Assembly: GCF_022179325.1 (NCBI RefSeq)
Contig: NZ_BPQQ01000058.1
Span: 124,001 to 188,000 of the forward strand
Direction of reading: 5' to 3'
DNA from: Methylobacterium isbiliense
GTDB lineage: Bacteria > Pseudomonadota > Alphaproteobacteria > Rhizobiales > Beijerinckiaceae
Length of the DNA: 64,000 nucleotides
Shown piece after piece: positions 35,866 through 46,810 of the stretch. Made by a program: the position numbers and the translations under genes. The notes under the pieces are model-generated. The model was given only the letters and a program-made list of their open reading frames with translations. It did not search any database and was not told the origin of the DNA. Each line of letters opens with the position of its first letter. The stretch's first letter is position 1.

Positions 35866-37236
35866 TTAGGCCCCGATGCCGAGGGACTTCAGCTTGCGGT
35901 GCAGGGCCGAGCGCTCCATGCCGATGAACTCGGCGGTGCGGGAGATGTTGCCGGAGAAGCGGGCGATCTGGGCGACGAGGTACTCGCGCTCGAAGATCTC
36001 GCGCGCCTCGCGCAGCGCGAGGCTCATCAGCTTCTCGCCCCCCGCCCCGCTCGGCGTGGTGGGCACCAGCGCGCCCACCTCGCTCGGCAGCATCTCGGTC
36101 GTCACCTCGGTCTCGGGGTCGCCCTGCGTCAGGATCATCAGACGCTCGACGTTGTTGCGCAGCTGGCGCACGTTGCCGGGCCAGTCGTGCGACTGGAGCA
36201 CCGCCATCGCGTCGGAGGCGATCCGCCGCCGCGGCAGGCCGGTGGCGAGCGAGATCTGCTCCATGAAGAAGGTGATCAGTTCGGGCACGTCCTCGCGCCG
36301 CTCGGCGAGCGGCGGCACCCGGATCGGCACCACGGAGAGGCGGTGGAACAGGTCCTCGCGGAAGCGGCCGCCCGCGATCTCCTCGGCGAGGTCGCGCGAG
36401 GAGGAGGAGATGATCCGCACGTCCACGTGCACGCGGGTGGTGCCGCCCACGCGCTGGAAGTTCTGGTCGACGAGCACCCGCAGGATGCGGTTCTGGGTCT
36501 CGCGGGGCATGTCCGCGACCTCGTCGATGTAGAGGCTGCCGCCGTGGGCCTCCTCCAGCGCGCCGACGCGGCGCGGACGCCCGTCCGCGGCCTCGATGCC
36601 GAACAGCTCGGCCTCCATGGTCTCGGGCGTGATCGTGGCGGCGTTGATCACCACGAAGGGGCCGCTCGCGCGCGCGGAGGCCGCGTGCAGGGTGCGGGCC
36701 GAGAGTTCCTTGCCGGAGCCCGGCGCCCCCGAGATCATCACCCGGGCGTTGGTGGGGGCCACCCGCTCGATGGTCTGGCGCAGCTGGTTGGCCGCCACCG
36801 AGGCGCCGACGATGCGGCTTGCCTGCCCCGAGCGGGTCTTGAGGTCGCGCACCTCGCGCTTGAGCCGCGAGGCTTCGAGCGCCCGCTCGGCCACCAGGAT
36901 CAGGCGGTCGGCCTTGAACGGCTTCTCGATGAAGTCGTAGGCGCCCGCCTTGATGGCCGAGACCGCGGTCTCGATGTTGCCGTGGCCGGAGATCATCACC
37001 ACCGGCAGGTCCGGGGCCTGCGCCTTGACGACGTCGAGCACCTGCAGCCCGTCGAGGCGCGAGCCCTGCAGCCAGATGTCGAGGAAGACGAGGTGCGGGC
37101 GGCGCTGCTCAATGGCGGCCAGCGCCTCGTCGGAGGAGCCGGCCGTGCGGGTGCGGTGGCCCTCGTCGTCCAGGATCCCCGCCACCAGTTCGCGGATATC
37201 GGCCTCGTCATCGACGATCAGGATGTCGGCACTCAT
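35866..37236 (-). CDS. ntrX: Nitrogen-regulation response regulator NtrX
   Basis: A 456-residue response regulator of the NtrYX system. The receiver domain has VDDEADIRELVAG and the phospho-acceptor Asp53 (HLVFLDIWL). The AAA+ domain has Walker A GAPGSGKE (170–177). The GAFTGA loop that contacts sigma-54 is replaced (ELFGIEAADGRP), as is normal for NtrX, so it may act without sigma-54. A Fis-type DNA-binding helix closes the protein (NISRTAEFIGMERSALHRKL). It starts 112 bases after ntrY. Confidence 0.95.
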   Translation of the reverse strand: MSADILIVDDEADIRELVAGILDDEGHRTRTAGSSDEALAAIEQRRPHLVFLDIWLQGSRLDGLQVLDVVKAQAPDLPVVMISGHGNIETAVSAIKAGAYDFIEKPFKADRLILVAERALEASRLKREVRDLKTRSGQASRIVGASVAANQLRQTIERVAPTNARVMISGAPGSGKELSARTLHAASARASGPFVVINAATITPETMEAELFGIEAADGRPRRVGALEEAHGGSLYIDEVADMPRETQNRILRVLVDQNFQRVGGTTRVHVDVRIISSSSRDLAEEIAGGRFREDLFHRLSVVPIRVPPLAERREDVPELITFFMEQISLATGLPRRRIASDAMAVLQSHDWPGNVRQLRNNVERLMILTQGDPETEVTTEMLPSEVGALVPTTPSGAGGEKLMSLALREAREIFEREYLVAQIARFSGNISRTAEFIGMERSALHRKLKSLGIGA

Positions 37237-37348
37237 CGGTCACGGCCTCCCCGCGCGGCGGGCGCCCGGCCGTCCGGCCCGCACCCTGCATTCGTCTTCT
37301 CTGGCTTGCTGGTCCGGGATCCGCCGCGGCGGACGTCTGCCGGGCGCA

Positions 37349-39643
37349 TCACGGCGCGGCGCCCAGCGGCGCCGGGGCGGCGCCCGGCAGCGCAGTGCCT
37401 GGCGGGCCCGAGCCGCCCGGCGTCCCGGCCGCCCGGTTCCCCTCCTCGCGCCGGACCTCCCGGAGGAGGCGCATGCGCACCTGTCCGCCCCGCCCCTGCG
37501 GGTTGTCGTTCAGCTCGATGCCGCCGCCGTGCTCTTCCAAGACCTTGCTCACGATCGCCAATCCGAGGCCGGTGCCCCCTTCGCGGGTCGTCATATAGGG
37601 TTCGAGCAGCCGCTGGCGCCCTTCGACCGGGAAGCCTTTGCCGTTGTCGGTGATCTCGATCACCACGCCGTCCCCCTCCTCGGCGAGCCGCACCGCGATG
37701 CGCCCGCGCCCGCGCTCCTCCTCCGGCACCGCCTGGATCGCCTCGACGGCGTTCTTGAGGATGTTGGTCACCGCCTGCGACAGCAGGCGGGTGTCGAAGG
37801 CGGCGCTGACCCGGGCGCCCTCGCCCTCCATCGCGAAATCCACGTCCGGATGCGCCACCCGCATCATGAACAGGTTCTGCTTCACGATCTCGGTCAGGTC
37901 GTTGCGGGCGATGGCCGGCTTGGGCATCCGGGCGAACGACGAGAACTCGTCGACCATCCGCTTGATGTCGTCGACTTGGCGCACGATCGTGGCGGTGCAC
38001 TGCTCGAACACCTCCTTGTCGGTGGTGATGACCTTCCCGTACTTGCGCCGGATGCGTTCGGCCGAGAGCTGGATCGGGGTGAGCGGGTTCTTGATCTCGT
38101 GGGCGATGCGCCGCGCCACATCCGCCCAGGCGGAGGTGCGCTGGGCGGTGACGAGGTCGGTGATGTCGTCGAGGGTGATGACGTAGCCCCGGCCCCCCTG
38201 CGCCTGCTCGCTCGTCACGCGCACGTCGATGGTGCGCTCGCGCCCGTTGCGGGTGATCTGGACCTGCTGCTGCATCGGGCGCAGCCGCGGCTCGCCGAAC
38301 AGCGCTTCGAGTTCGGGCAGCGCGAGGGCGAGCGGCGTGCCGACGAGTTCGCTCGCACTGCGCCCGAGCACCCGCTCGGCCGAGGGATTGGCGATGGTGA
38401 TGACGCCCGCCGGATCGACCCCGAGCACGCCCGCCGGCACCCCGGCCAGCACCGCCTCGGTGAAGCGGCGGCGGTGCTCGATCTGGTCGCGCGCCTCGAT
38501 GAGCCCGTCGCGCTGGCGGCGCAGCTCCTGGGTCATCTTGTTGAAGCTCTCGCCGAGGTGCTGAAGGTCGCCTTCCGTCTTGCGGAACGGCACCTGGACC
38601 AGGAAGTTGCCCGAGGCCACCTGATCGGCGGCGTTGATGAGGCGGCGGATCGGCGCGACGAAGCGGTTGGCGAAGTTGAGCCCGAACCACACCGCCGAGA
38701 GCAGCGCGATCAGGGCGATCAGCGCGAACATGCTGGCGAAGGCGATCTGCACGCTGCGCCGGCCGGCATCGATGGTGAGGAACTCGGCCGCGGCGGCCCG
38801 CGACACCCCCGGGAACTCCACCGCGAGCTGCGACACCTCCCGCTCGATGAGCAGGAAGGCGTCGTCGTAGGCCGGCATCTTCAGGAGCGCGCCGAAGACG
38901 CGCCCCTCGCGCGGCAGGAGGCAGGTCGGGTCGCTCGACTTCGCCGCCTCCTCAAAATCCGCGACCGAGGGCAGCGGCGGGTTCTTGATGATGTCGATGT
39001 TGGCCCGCGCCACGGTCTCGTCGGCCGAGCGCATGATCCGGGCGATCGGCAGGCCGAGCGAGGTGGCGCGCGCCGTGAGGAAGCTCTCGAACCACGCCCG
39101 CTCGACCTCGAAGGCGGGCCGCGCCCGCGTCAGGTCGTCGGAGAGGATGCGGACCTCGCGCGCGAGGCTCTGGCACTGGTTGGTGAGGTAGGCGTCCGCC
39201 ACGTCGACCGACATCAGCACGACGTTGCGCATCCGGTCCGAGAACCAGGGCGAGAGGCCGCGCTCCAGCGTGATCGAGGCGACCACCGCGAGCAGGATGG
39301 TCGGCAGCGTGGCGATGAGGCTGAACAGGCCGACGATGCGGGTGTGCAGCCGGGCCACCCGGGCATTGGCCCGCCGGGCCCGCAGGAAGACCCGCGCCTC
39401 CCAGACGATCACCACGATCAGCCCGACCACCAGGGCGACGTTGCCCAGAAGCAGCGCCACCACGACCTGATGGACCGGGGCGATCGGGGTCGCGCCGACG
39501 AGGATCAGGAAGGTCGCGAGGGCGAGCGCCAGCGCCACCCCGACCACCAGGGCGCCGAACAGGCCGGGACCGCGGGGAGCGGCCTCCGGGGACTGGCCGG
39601 TGCCGGGCGATCCCGAATCACGAACGCGACGGAAAAACTGCAT
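37349..39643 (-). CDS. ntrY: Nitrogen-regulation sensor kinase NtrY
   Basis: A 764-residue membrane sensor kinase. Several spans occupy the first 130 residues and another lies near 310, enclosing a periplasmic/extracytoplasmic loop of about 150 residues (from SPWFSDRMRN to AAAEFLTIDAG). HAMP, PAS, HisKA ([20 protein letters not shown]) and HATPase (DNGKGFP, GGTGLGLAIV) domains follow. It senses nitrogen or redox state and phosphorylates NtrX. The C-terminus is a Gly/Pro/Ala-rich tail of about 30 residues. The ATG at 39643 follows GACGGAAAAACTG. Confidence 0.95.
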   Translation of the reverse strand: MQFFRRVRDSGSPGTGQSPEAAPRGPGLFGALVVGVALALALATFLILVGATPIAPVHQVVVALLLGNVALVVGLIVVIVWEARVFLRARRANARVARLHTRIVGLFSLIATLPTILLAVVASITLERGLSPWFSDRMRNVVLMSVDVADAYLTNQCQSLAREVRILSDDLTRARPAFEVERAWFESFLTARATSLGLPIARIMRSADETVARANIDIIKNPPLPSVADFEEAAKSSDPTCLLPREGRVFGALLKMPAYDDAFLLIEREVSQLAVEFPGVSRAAAAEFLTIDAGRRSVQIAFASMFALIALIALLSAVWFGLNFANRFVAPIRRLINAADQVASGNFLVQVPFRKTEGDLQHLGESFNKMTQELRRQRDGLIEARDQIEHRRRFTEAVLAGVPAGVLGVDPAGVITIANPSAERVLGRSASELVGTPLALALPELEALFGEPRLRPMQQQVQITRNGRERTIDVRVTSEQAQGGRGYVITLDDITDLVTAQRTSAWADVARRIAHEIKNPLTPIQLSAERIRRKYGKVITTDKEVFEQCTATIVRQVDDIKRMVDEFSSFARMPKPAIARNDLTEIVKQNLFMMRVAHPDVDFAMEGEGARVSAAFDTRLLSQAVTNILKNAVEAIQAVPEEERGRGRIAVRLAEEGDGVVIEITDNGKGFPVEGRQRLLEPYMTTREGGTGLGLAIVSKVLEEHGGGIELNDNPQGRGGQVRMRLLREVRREEGNRAAGTPGGSGPPGTALPGAAPAPLGAAP

Positions 39644-39765
39644 CCATGATGCGTGGCCACTACAGTGTGGCGAAATTAATACGGCTGAGCCGTGTCCGGC
39701 CTGTTCCGCGCCGCCTCCGGCGTGTTTCGGACCGGATCCGCCCTGTCCGCAGCCCCGGAACGCCG

Positions 39766-39801
39766 CGCGGCCGCCGCTCCCGTGCGGGAGCGGCGGCCGC
39801 G
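39766..39801 (-). terminator. Very strong hairpin after the MucR gene
   Basis: A perfect 17-base stem, CGCGGCCGCCGCTCCCG and its complement, separated by only two bases. It lies 23 bases beyond the MucR stop and before ntrY. The size and perfection suggest a terminator or an insulating structure; no T-run follows. Confidence 0.6.
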
Positions 39802-39824
39802 GAGAGCATCCGTCGCCGCGCCGC

Positions 39825-40262
39825 TCAGGCGGCTTGGCTGGAGCGGCGGCTCCGGTCCACCGGCTTCTGACCCAGCCCGATGCTCTTGGCGAGCTCGGAG
39901 CGCTGGGCGGCGTAGTTGGCCGCCACCATCGGGTAGTCCGGCGGCAGCCCCCATTTCGCCCGGTACTGCTCGGGGGTGAGGCCGCGCCCGGCGAGATGGC
40001 GCTTCAGGGTCCGGTAGCGCCGGCCGTCCTCGAGGCTGATCAGGAAGTCCGGGGTGACGGTCTTCCTGATCGGCACCGGCGGTACCAGCTTCTCCGGCTG
40101 AGGCGCCGCAGCTGACCCAAGATGGGACACGGCCTCGTGCACGCTGCGGATCAGGCCGGCCAGTTCACCGATCGGCACGGAATTGTTCGACACGTAGGCC
40201 GACACGATGTCGGACACGAGCTCGATCGATTGTGAGGTGTCGTTCTGGATCTCGGAACTCAT
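39825..40262 (-). CDS. mucR: MucR/Ros-family transcriptional regulator without the usual zinc ligands
   Basis: A 145-residue MucR/Ros regulator. The C-terminal core LKRHLAGRGLTPEQYRAKWG and PDYPMVAANYAAQRSELAK is diagnostic. The prokaryotic zinc finger normally has Cys in the CLEDGK/CLECG stretch and a His pair after LKRHL; here the segment reads LISLEDGRRY and LAGRG, so both cysteines and the second histidine are absent. Zinc-free relatives that still bind DNA are known in rhizobia. MucR regulators repress exopolysaccharide, motility and virulence genes by binding AT-rich sites. The ATG at 40262 is chosen over a TTG one codon earlier. It sits between ntrC and ntrY. Confidence 0.9.
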   Translation of the reverse strand: MSSEIQNDTSQSIELVSDIVSAYVSNNSVPIGELAGLIRSVHEAVSHLGSAAAPQPEKLVPPVPIRKTVTPDFLISLEDGRRYRTLKRHLAGRGLTPEQYRAKWGLPPDYPMVAANYAAQRSELAKSIGLGQKPVDRSRRSSQAA

Positions 40263-41130
40263 CAAGAACCTCGCGAAGGTGCCACTCCCCCTCGGATGCC
40301 CGGAATGTTACGCGGCGTGGCGTCAACTTCAAGCTCCATCGACCGTCAAAAGACCTGGATATGCTTTGGTATCTCAAGATTTCGTAACGTCATCCCGCGG
40401 GTCCGCACGGCCGGCGGGCGGCCTGCCACCGGCGGCGAAAAACTCTTGTCCTTGAACGGGATGGTGTGGCCTGCCCGAGCCCGGCGGCGATCTGGGCCGC
40501 GGCGCCCTCAGGTTGTCCCGGATCTTCGCTGCGCCCGGGGTGCCGCCGTCGCCCCGGACGCGGAAAATGCGAAACAATGCCGGGCCTTGCCTCCGGTCGC
40601 CGTGCGGCGCACGGGCTCTTCGCGACACGCGGGCCGCCGCAAGTATCGGCCCGGAGGGATGCCGTTATGCGCAAGATGAGGTCGATTGCATCTGCGTGCG
40701 GATCGCCGGGATAAATCGAACGGCGGAAATGTCGAAGCAACAGGATGATCGGCACGACGATCGCGACAAGACGATCGGCGCCGCTCGGGGTGACAAGGTC
40801 GGGTCTTCAACTTGGCGGCAGGGCCGGTGGGCGGGCGTGGCGGATGCGAGGTCGGGCCAGCACCATGGCCGACGGAGCGCCCGCCGACGACAACATAAAG
40901 TTGTATGCGGGCCTGTGCGGCTCGCGTGGCCCGAGGGTGCGGAGGTCCCCTCCTCCGGGCCGGACCGTTCAGCCCGCGACGAAATGCCTCGCAGGTCTGC
41001 ATCGACCGCTCCCGGTGTTCCCGCCACCCGCGCAGGGTCGAACCGCCCGCCCGCCGGCGCGATGCAAGTCGTGCGTCAGCTCGGCCGCGGATTCTGCAGG
41101 CCGGCATGTCGTCCCGCGCTGGCCGATCCG
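40263..41130. other. 868-base region between mucR and ntrC without a convincing gene
   Basis: The first 130 bases are AT-richer and probably hold the mucR promoter and a self-binding site. The rest contains only reading frames of biased composition with no start signals or recognisable domains. A minus-strand frame at 40390–40755 has a partly plausible start but collapses into Arg/Pro-rich sequence. No tRNA or clear RNA structure was found. Confidence 0.5.
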
Positions 41131-42585
<1,455 letters not shown>

Positions 42586-42601
42586 GGGGCCACTCGCAGG
42601 G

Positions 42602-43705
42602 CTACTCGGAATCCGGCCCCGATTCCCGGCCGTCGCGGGCATGGGACATCGGCAGCAGGACGCGGAAGGTGGTGCGGCGGGGGGCTGGATCGCACTCGAC
42701 GATGCCGCCGTGGTCGCCGACGATCTTGGCGACGAGGGCAAGACCGAGGCCAGACCCCTGCGCCTTGGTGGTCACGAAGGGATCGAACAGGTCCGGCAGC
42801 AGTTCGGCCGAGACGCCCGGGCCGTTGTCGCGCACCGCGACCTCGATCGGCAGGCTCACCCGCTCGCGCGAGCCCGGCACCTGCAGGCGAAGCCCGGTGC
42901 GGAAGGCGGTCGAGAGGATGATCTCGCCGTCGACCGCGTCCGCCCCGATCGCCTCGGCGGCGTTCTTGACGAGGTTGAGGATCACCTGGACGAGCTGGTC
43001 GCGGTTGCCGAGGACGGGCGGCAGCGAGGGGTCGTAGTTCTCGACGAAGCGGATGTGGCGGGCGAAGCCCGACTGGGCCGAGCGCTTCACCTGGTCGAGG
43101 ACGCCGTGGACGTTCACCGGCCCGCGCTCCACCGGGCGCTCGTCCCCGAACAGCTCCATGCGCTCGACGAGCCGCACGATGCGGTCGGCCTCGTCGCAGA
43201 TCAGGCGCGTGAGCAGGCGGTCGTCCTCCGCCGCCGATTGTTCGAGGAGCTGGGCCGCGCCGCGGATGCCCGCGAGCGGGTTCTTGATCTCGTGGGCCAG
43301 CATGGCGCCGAGCGCCACCATCGAGCGCGCCGCCCCCCGGTGGGTGAGCTGGCGGTTCATCTTGTCGGCGATGGTGCGCTCCTGGAGCATCAGCACCACC
43401 ACCTCGTCGTCGAGGCAGGTCGCGAACACGTCGACGCTGCGCTCGGCGCCCGAGCGCGGCGAGCCCAGCTCCACCCGGTACTCGCTGACGCTGGAATGGC
43501 GGCGGCGCACCTCGTTGACGAGGGCGATGATCGGCGAGGAGAACGGGATGATGTCGCGCAGGCGCTGGCGCTGCATCAGGCGGCGGGAATAGTCGAAGAA
43601 GTGCTCCGCCGCCATGTTGACCTGGAGGATGCGCTCGTCCGGCCCGATGGTCAGGACCGGCAGGGGCAGCGCGTTGATGATGAGGTCGCTCGTCGGCGCG
43701 CTCAT
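42602..43705 (-). CDS. ntrB: Nitrogen sensor kinase NtrB
   Basis: A 367-residue cytosolic histidine kinase that phosphorylates NtrC and answers to PII. A PAS-like domain ([20 protein letters not shown]) precedes the H-box [20 protein letters not shown] and the HATPase boxes ([38 protein letters not shown]). GGGGGAG precedes the ATG at 43705. A longer form starting at 43810 would overlap the dusB stop as ATGA and add 35 low-complexity residues; which start is used cannot be decided from sequence. Confidence 0.93.
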   Translation of the reverse strand: MSAPTSDLIINALPLPVLTIGPDERILQVNMAAEHFFDYSRRLMQRQRLRDIIPFSSPIIALVNEVRRRHSSVSEYRVELGSPRSGAERSVDVFATCLDDEVVVLMLQERTIADKMNRQLTHRGAARSMVALGAMLAHEIKNPLAGIRGAAQLLEQSAAEDDRLLTRLICDEADRIVRLVERMELFGDERPVERGPVNVHGVLDQVKRSAQSGFARHIRFVENYDPSLPPVLGNRDQLVQVILNLVKNAAEAIGADAVDGEIILSTAFRTGLRLQVPGSRERVSLPIEVAVRDNGPGVSAELLPDLFDPFVTTKAQGSGLGLALVAKIVGDHGGIVECDPAPRRTTFRVLLPMSHARDGRESGPDSE

Positions 43706-43806
43706 CGGGACCGCTCCCCCGGCCTGCGATCCTCCGGCGCCGGACCCGCGCGGCGGGCGCGGGGTCCGGTCGGGTGGGGTGCCCGGGGCATCGGCGGAGA
43801 CCTTTC

Positions 43807-44874
43807 TCATGCCGCCTGCTTGGCAGCCGGTGCCGCCTGCTTGGCAGCCGGTGCGGCCTCGGCCGGCGCCTGCGCGAAGGCCCGCCGCAGGAGCGCCAGC
43901 GCTTCGGCCGGATCGGTGGTTGTGACGAGCCGCATCCGCTCGGGCGCGGACAGGCCGCCCGCATGGTCGGCATAGGCCGCGAGGTGCTTGCGGGCGTGGC
44001 GCACCCCCATGCCGGTCCCGTAGAGGGCGAGCAGGCCCTCGTAATGCTCGGCCGCGAGGTCCGCCTTCTGGCAGGCCGTCAGGCGCGGCGCCGCGGCGCC
44101 GCGCAGGCCCGCCGCCACCGCGCCCACGAGCCAGGGCCGGCCGACCGCCGCCCGGCCGATCATCACGGCCCGCGCGCCGCTCGCCGCGAGGCAGGCCCGC
44201 GCCTCCTCCAGGCTTCCGACATCGCCGTTCGCGACCACCGGGACCGTCACCGCCTCGGTGACCGCGCGGATCGCCGCCCAGTCGGCCCGGCCGGTGTAGA
44301 ATTGCTGCCGGGTGCGCCCGTGCACCGTGACGGCGGACAGGCCGAGATCCTGCGCCCGCCGCGCGAGGTCCGGCGCGTTGCGGGAGGCATCGTCCCAGCC
44401 CAGGCGCATCTTCACGGTGACCGGCACCGACACCGCCCCGCGCACGGCCGCCAGCAGGCGGGCCGCGTGGTCGAGGTCGCGCATCAGCGCCGAGCCCGCC
44501 TCGCCCCCCGTCACCTTCTTGGCCGGGCAGCCCATGTTCACGTCGATCGCGTCGGCGCCGCTCGCTTCCGCGAGCCGCGCGCCCTCGGCCATCCAGCGCG
44601 GGTCGCAGCCGGCGAGCTGGACCACGTGCGGCAGCACGCCCTCGCCCTCCGCCCGCAGCCGCGCCTCGGCGGTGCCGCGGGCGAAGTCCTCGGCGGCCAC
44701 CATCTCGGACACCACCGCGGTGGCACCCAGGCGGCGCGCGATGCGGCGCAGCGCGAGGTCGGTGACGCCGGAGAGTGGCGCCAGCAGGGCGCCGGGCTCC
44801 GGCGCGCCCGCCGCCGGCAGCGCTGCCGTTCCGATCCCCGCCGTCGATGCGCTCAAATAATGGTCAATCGTCAT
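43807..44874 (-). CDS. dusB: tRNA-dihydrouridine synthase DusB (NifR3)
   Basis: A 355-residue FMN-dependent tRNA-dihydrouridine synthase. [20 protein letters not shown] forms the FMN pocket; [19 protein letters not shown] carries the catalytic Cys116; [17 protein letters not shown] and [24 protein letters not shown] complete the barrel. It is the first gene of the nifR3–ntrB–ntrC operon typical of alphaproteobacteria. The C-terminus ends in a duplicated AAPAAKQ from a 21-base direct repeat. The Shine-Dalgarno is weak. Confidence 0.95.
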   Translation of the reverse strand: MTIDHYLSASTAGIGTAALPAAGAPEPGALLAPLSGVTDLALRRIARRLGATAVVSEMVAAEDFARGTAEARLRAEGEGVLPHVVQLAGCDPRWMAEGARLAEASGADAIDVNMGCPAKKVTGGEAGSALMRDLDHAARLLAAVRGAVSVPVTVKMRLGWDDASRNAPDLARRAQDLGLSAVTVHGRTRQQFYTGRADWAAIRAVTEAVTVPVVANGDVGSLEEARACLAASGARAVMIGRAAVGRPWLVGAVAAGLRGAAAPRLTACQKADLAAEHYEGLLALYGTGMGVRHARKHLAAYADHAGGLSAPERMRLVTTTDPAEALALLRRAFAQAPAEAAPAAKQAAPAAKQAA

Positions 44875-45000
44875 TCTGCACAACAAATAGCCAAAACCGG
44901 GCCGTACGCAAGCGCCGAAGCCGGGCCGCGCACCGATTTGATTTTGCGCCGCACCCCGCCTAGGAGAGCGGCTTCTCCGCCAGGGTTGAGGAACCGGTTC

Positions 45001-46203
45001 ATGTCCGAGACTGCCGCGGTTGTCGTCGCCGCAGGCCGCGGCATCCGTGTGGGCGGCGGCACCCCCAAACAATACCGCCGTGTCGGCGGCAAGGCGGTGC
45101 TGACGCGGACGCTGGCGGCGCTCGCCGCCCATCCGGGGATCGGGCGCGTCCAGGCGGTGATCGCCCCGGACGCCGCCGCCTTCTACGCGGACTGCCTCGC
45201 CGACCTCGATCCCGCCGCGGCGGCCAAGCTCCAGCCCGCGGTCGAGGGCGGGGCCACGCGCCAGGATTCGGTCCGGGCGGGGCTGGAGGCGCTGGAGCGC
45301 GCGGGCGCCCCGGCCCTGGTCCTCGTCCACGACGCCGCCCGCCCCTTCGTGGACGAGGCCCTGATAGACCGGGCGATCGCGGCGGCGCGCGCCCACCGGG
45401 CCGCGGTGCCGGGCGTGCCCGTCACCGACACGATCAAGCTCGTGGACGGCGCGGAGCGGGTGCGCGAGACCCCGCCGCGGGAGGCGCTGCGCGCGGTGCA
45501 AACCCCCCAGGCCTTCGCCTTCGCGCCCCTCCTCGACGCCCACCGCCGCGCCGCCGCGCAGGGCCTCGCCGCCTTCACGGACGACGGTGCGCTCGCCGAA
45601 TGGGCAGGGTTGCGCGTAGCGGTCTTCCCCGGCGACCCGCGCAACCGCAAGATCACGCAGGCGGCCGACCTCGACGAGGCCGACCGCGCCTTCTCGGGAG
45701 CCCGCATGACCCTCGTCACCCGTCTCGGCACCGGCTTCGACGTGCACGCCTTCACGGAGGGCGACCACGTCTGGCTCGGCGGCGTGCGCATCCCCGCCGA
45801 CCGCGGGGTGCTGGCCCATTCGGACGGCGACGTGGTGCTGCACGCGCTCACCGACGCGATCCTGGGGGCGCTCGCGGACGGCGACATCGGCGTGCACTTC
45901 CCGCCGAGCGATCCCCAGTGGCGCGGCGCCTCCTCCGACCGCTTCCTCGCCGATGCGGTGCGGCGCGTGGCCGAGCGCGGCGGCGTGATCGACCATCTCG
46001 ACATCACGGTCCTGGCCGAGGCCCCCCGCATCGGCGCCCACCGCGAGGCGATCCGCGCCCGCATCGCCGCGGTGGCCGGGATCCCGATCTCGGCAGTATC
46101 GATCAAGGCGACCACGACGGAGAAACTCGGCTTCGTCGGCCGGGCCGAGGGGCTGGCCGCGCAGGCCGCCGCGACCCTGCGGCTGCCGGAGGAGGCGCGA
46201 TGA
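45001..46203 (+). CDS. ispDF: Bifunctional IspDF of the MEP isoprenoid pathway
   Basis: A 400-residue fusion of two non-adjacent MEP pathway enzymes. Residues 1–235 are IspD (2-C-methyl-D-erythritol 4-phosphate cytidylyltransferase): [20 protein letters not shown] and [15 protein letters not shown]. Residues 238–400 are IspF (cyclodiphosphate synthase): [11 protein letters not shown] with the metal ligands, [19 protein letters not shown] and [17 protein letters not shown]. Fused IspDF is usual in alphaproteobacteria. It diverges from dusB and ends in a 4-base ATGA overlap with the next gene. Confidence 0.96.
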   Translation: MSETAAVVVAAGRGIRVGGGTPKQYRRVGGKAVLTRTLAALAAHPGIGRVQAVIAPDAAAFYADCLADLDPAAAAKLQPAVEGGATRQDSVRAGLEALERAGAPALVLVHDAARPFVDEALIDRAIAAARAHRAAVPGVPVTDTIKLVDGAERVRETPPREALRAVQTPQAFAFAPLLDAHRRAAAQGLAAFTDDGALAEWAGLRVAVFPGDPRNRKITQAADLDEADRAFSGARMTLVTRLGTGFDVHAFTEGDHVWLGGVRIPADRGVLAHSDGDVVLHALTDAILGALADGDIGVHFPPSDPQWRGASSDRFLADAVRRVAERGGVIDHLDITVLAEAPRIGAHREAIRARIAAVAGIPISAVSIKATTTEKLGFVGRAEGLAAQAAATLRLPEEAR

Positions 46204-46700
46204 TCGACGATCCCGCCCTCATCGCCCGCGCGGGCGTGCTCATCGCCGCCTACCGCGAGCGCCAGCGCCGCGTCGTCACGGCGGAATCCTGCACCGGCGG
46301 CCTCCTCGCCGCGCTCCTGACCGAGGTGGCCGGCTCCTCGGCCGTCCTGGAGCGGGGCTTCGTCACCTACTCGAACGAGGCCAAGGCCGAGGTGCTCGGC
46401 GTCGATTTCGGCATCATCTCGGAGCACGGCGCGGTGAGCGAGCCGGTGGCCCGCGCGATGGCGGACGGCGCGCTGGCGCAATCCCGCGCCGATGTCGCGC
46501 TCGCCATCACGGGCATCGCCGGCCCCACGGGCGCCACCGCGACGAAGCCCGTGGGCCTCGTGCATTTCGGCCTCGTCACCGCGGGCCGCACCACGCGCCA
46601 CCTGGAGCGCCGCTACGGCGACCTCGGCCGGGCCGAGGTGCGGCGCAAGGCGGTGGAGGACGCGCTGGGGCTGCTGGAGGCGGCGCTGACGGAGGTGTGA
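46200..46700 (+). CDS. pncC: CinA C-terminal domain protein, NMN deamidase
   Basis: A 166-residue protein consisting only of the CinA C-terminal domain, which in E. coli (PncC) deamidates nicotinamide mononucleotide in the pyridine-nucleotide cycle. Signatures are [20 protein letters not shown], containing the nucleophilic Ser, and [20 protein letters not shown]. The N-terminal MoCF-like domain of full CinA is absent, as in most proteobacteria. The start overlaps ispDF by four bases, indicating co-translation. Confidence 0.93.
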   Translation: MIDDPALIARAGVLIAAYRERQRRVVTAESCTGGLLAALLTEVAGSSAVLERGFVTYSNEAKAEVLGVDFGIISEHGAVSEPVARAMADGALAQSRADVALAITGIAGPTGATATKPVGLVHFGLVTAGRTTRHLERRYGDLGRAEVRRKAVEDALGLLEAALTEV

Positions 46701-46810
46701 GGGCGGGAGCCATCGGGGATGATTTCGCGGTCATCGAGCTCAATGGCTTGCTCAAGGATGCGTAGGCCCCGGGGTGGACATCGCGGAGTCAACCGAAAGA
46801 CGGGTCGATC

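Noticed and set aside
40390-40755. Minus-strand frame of 121 codons in the mucR–ntrC gap
   Set aside because: The first 30 residues look plausible, but the rest is Arg/Pro/Ala-rich, there is no Shine-Dalgarno and the start is a GTG without support.
46200-46700. CinA considered as truncated
   Set aside because: A stand-alone C-terminal domain is the usual form in proteobacteria, and the start is coupled to ispDF.
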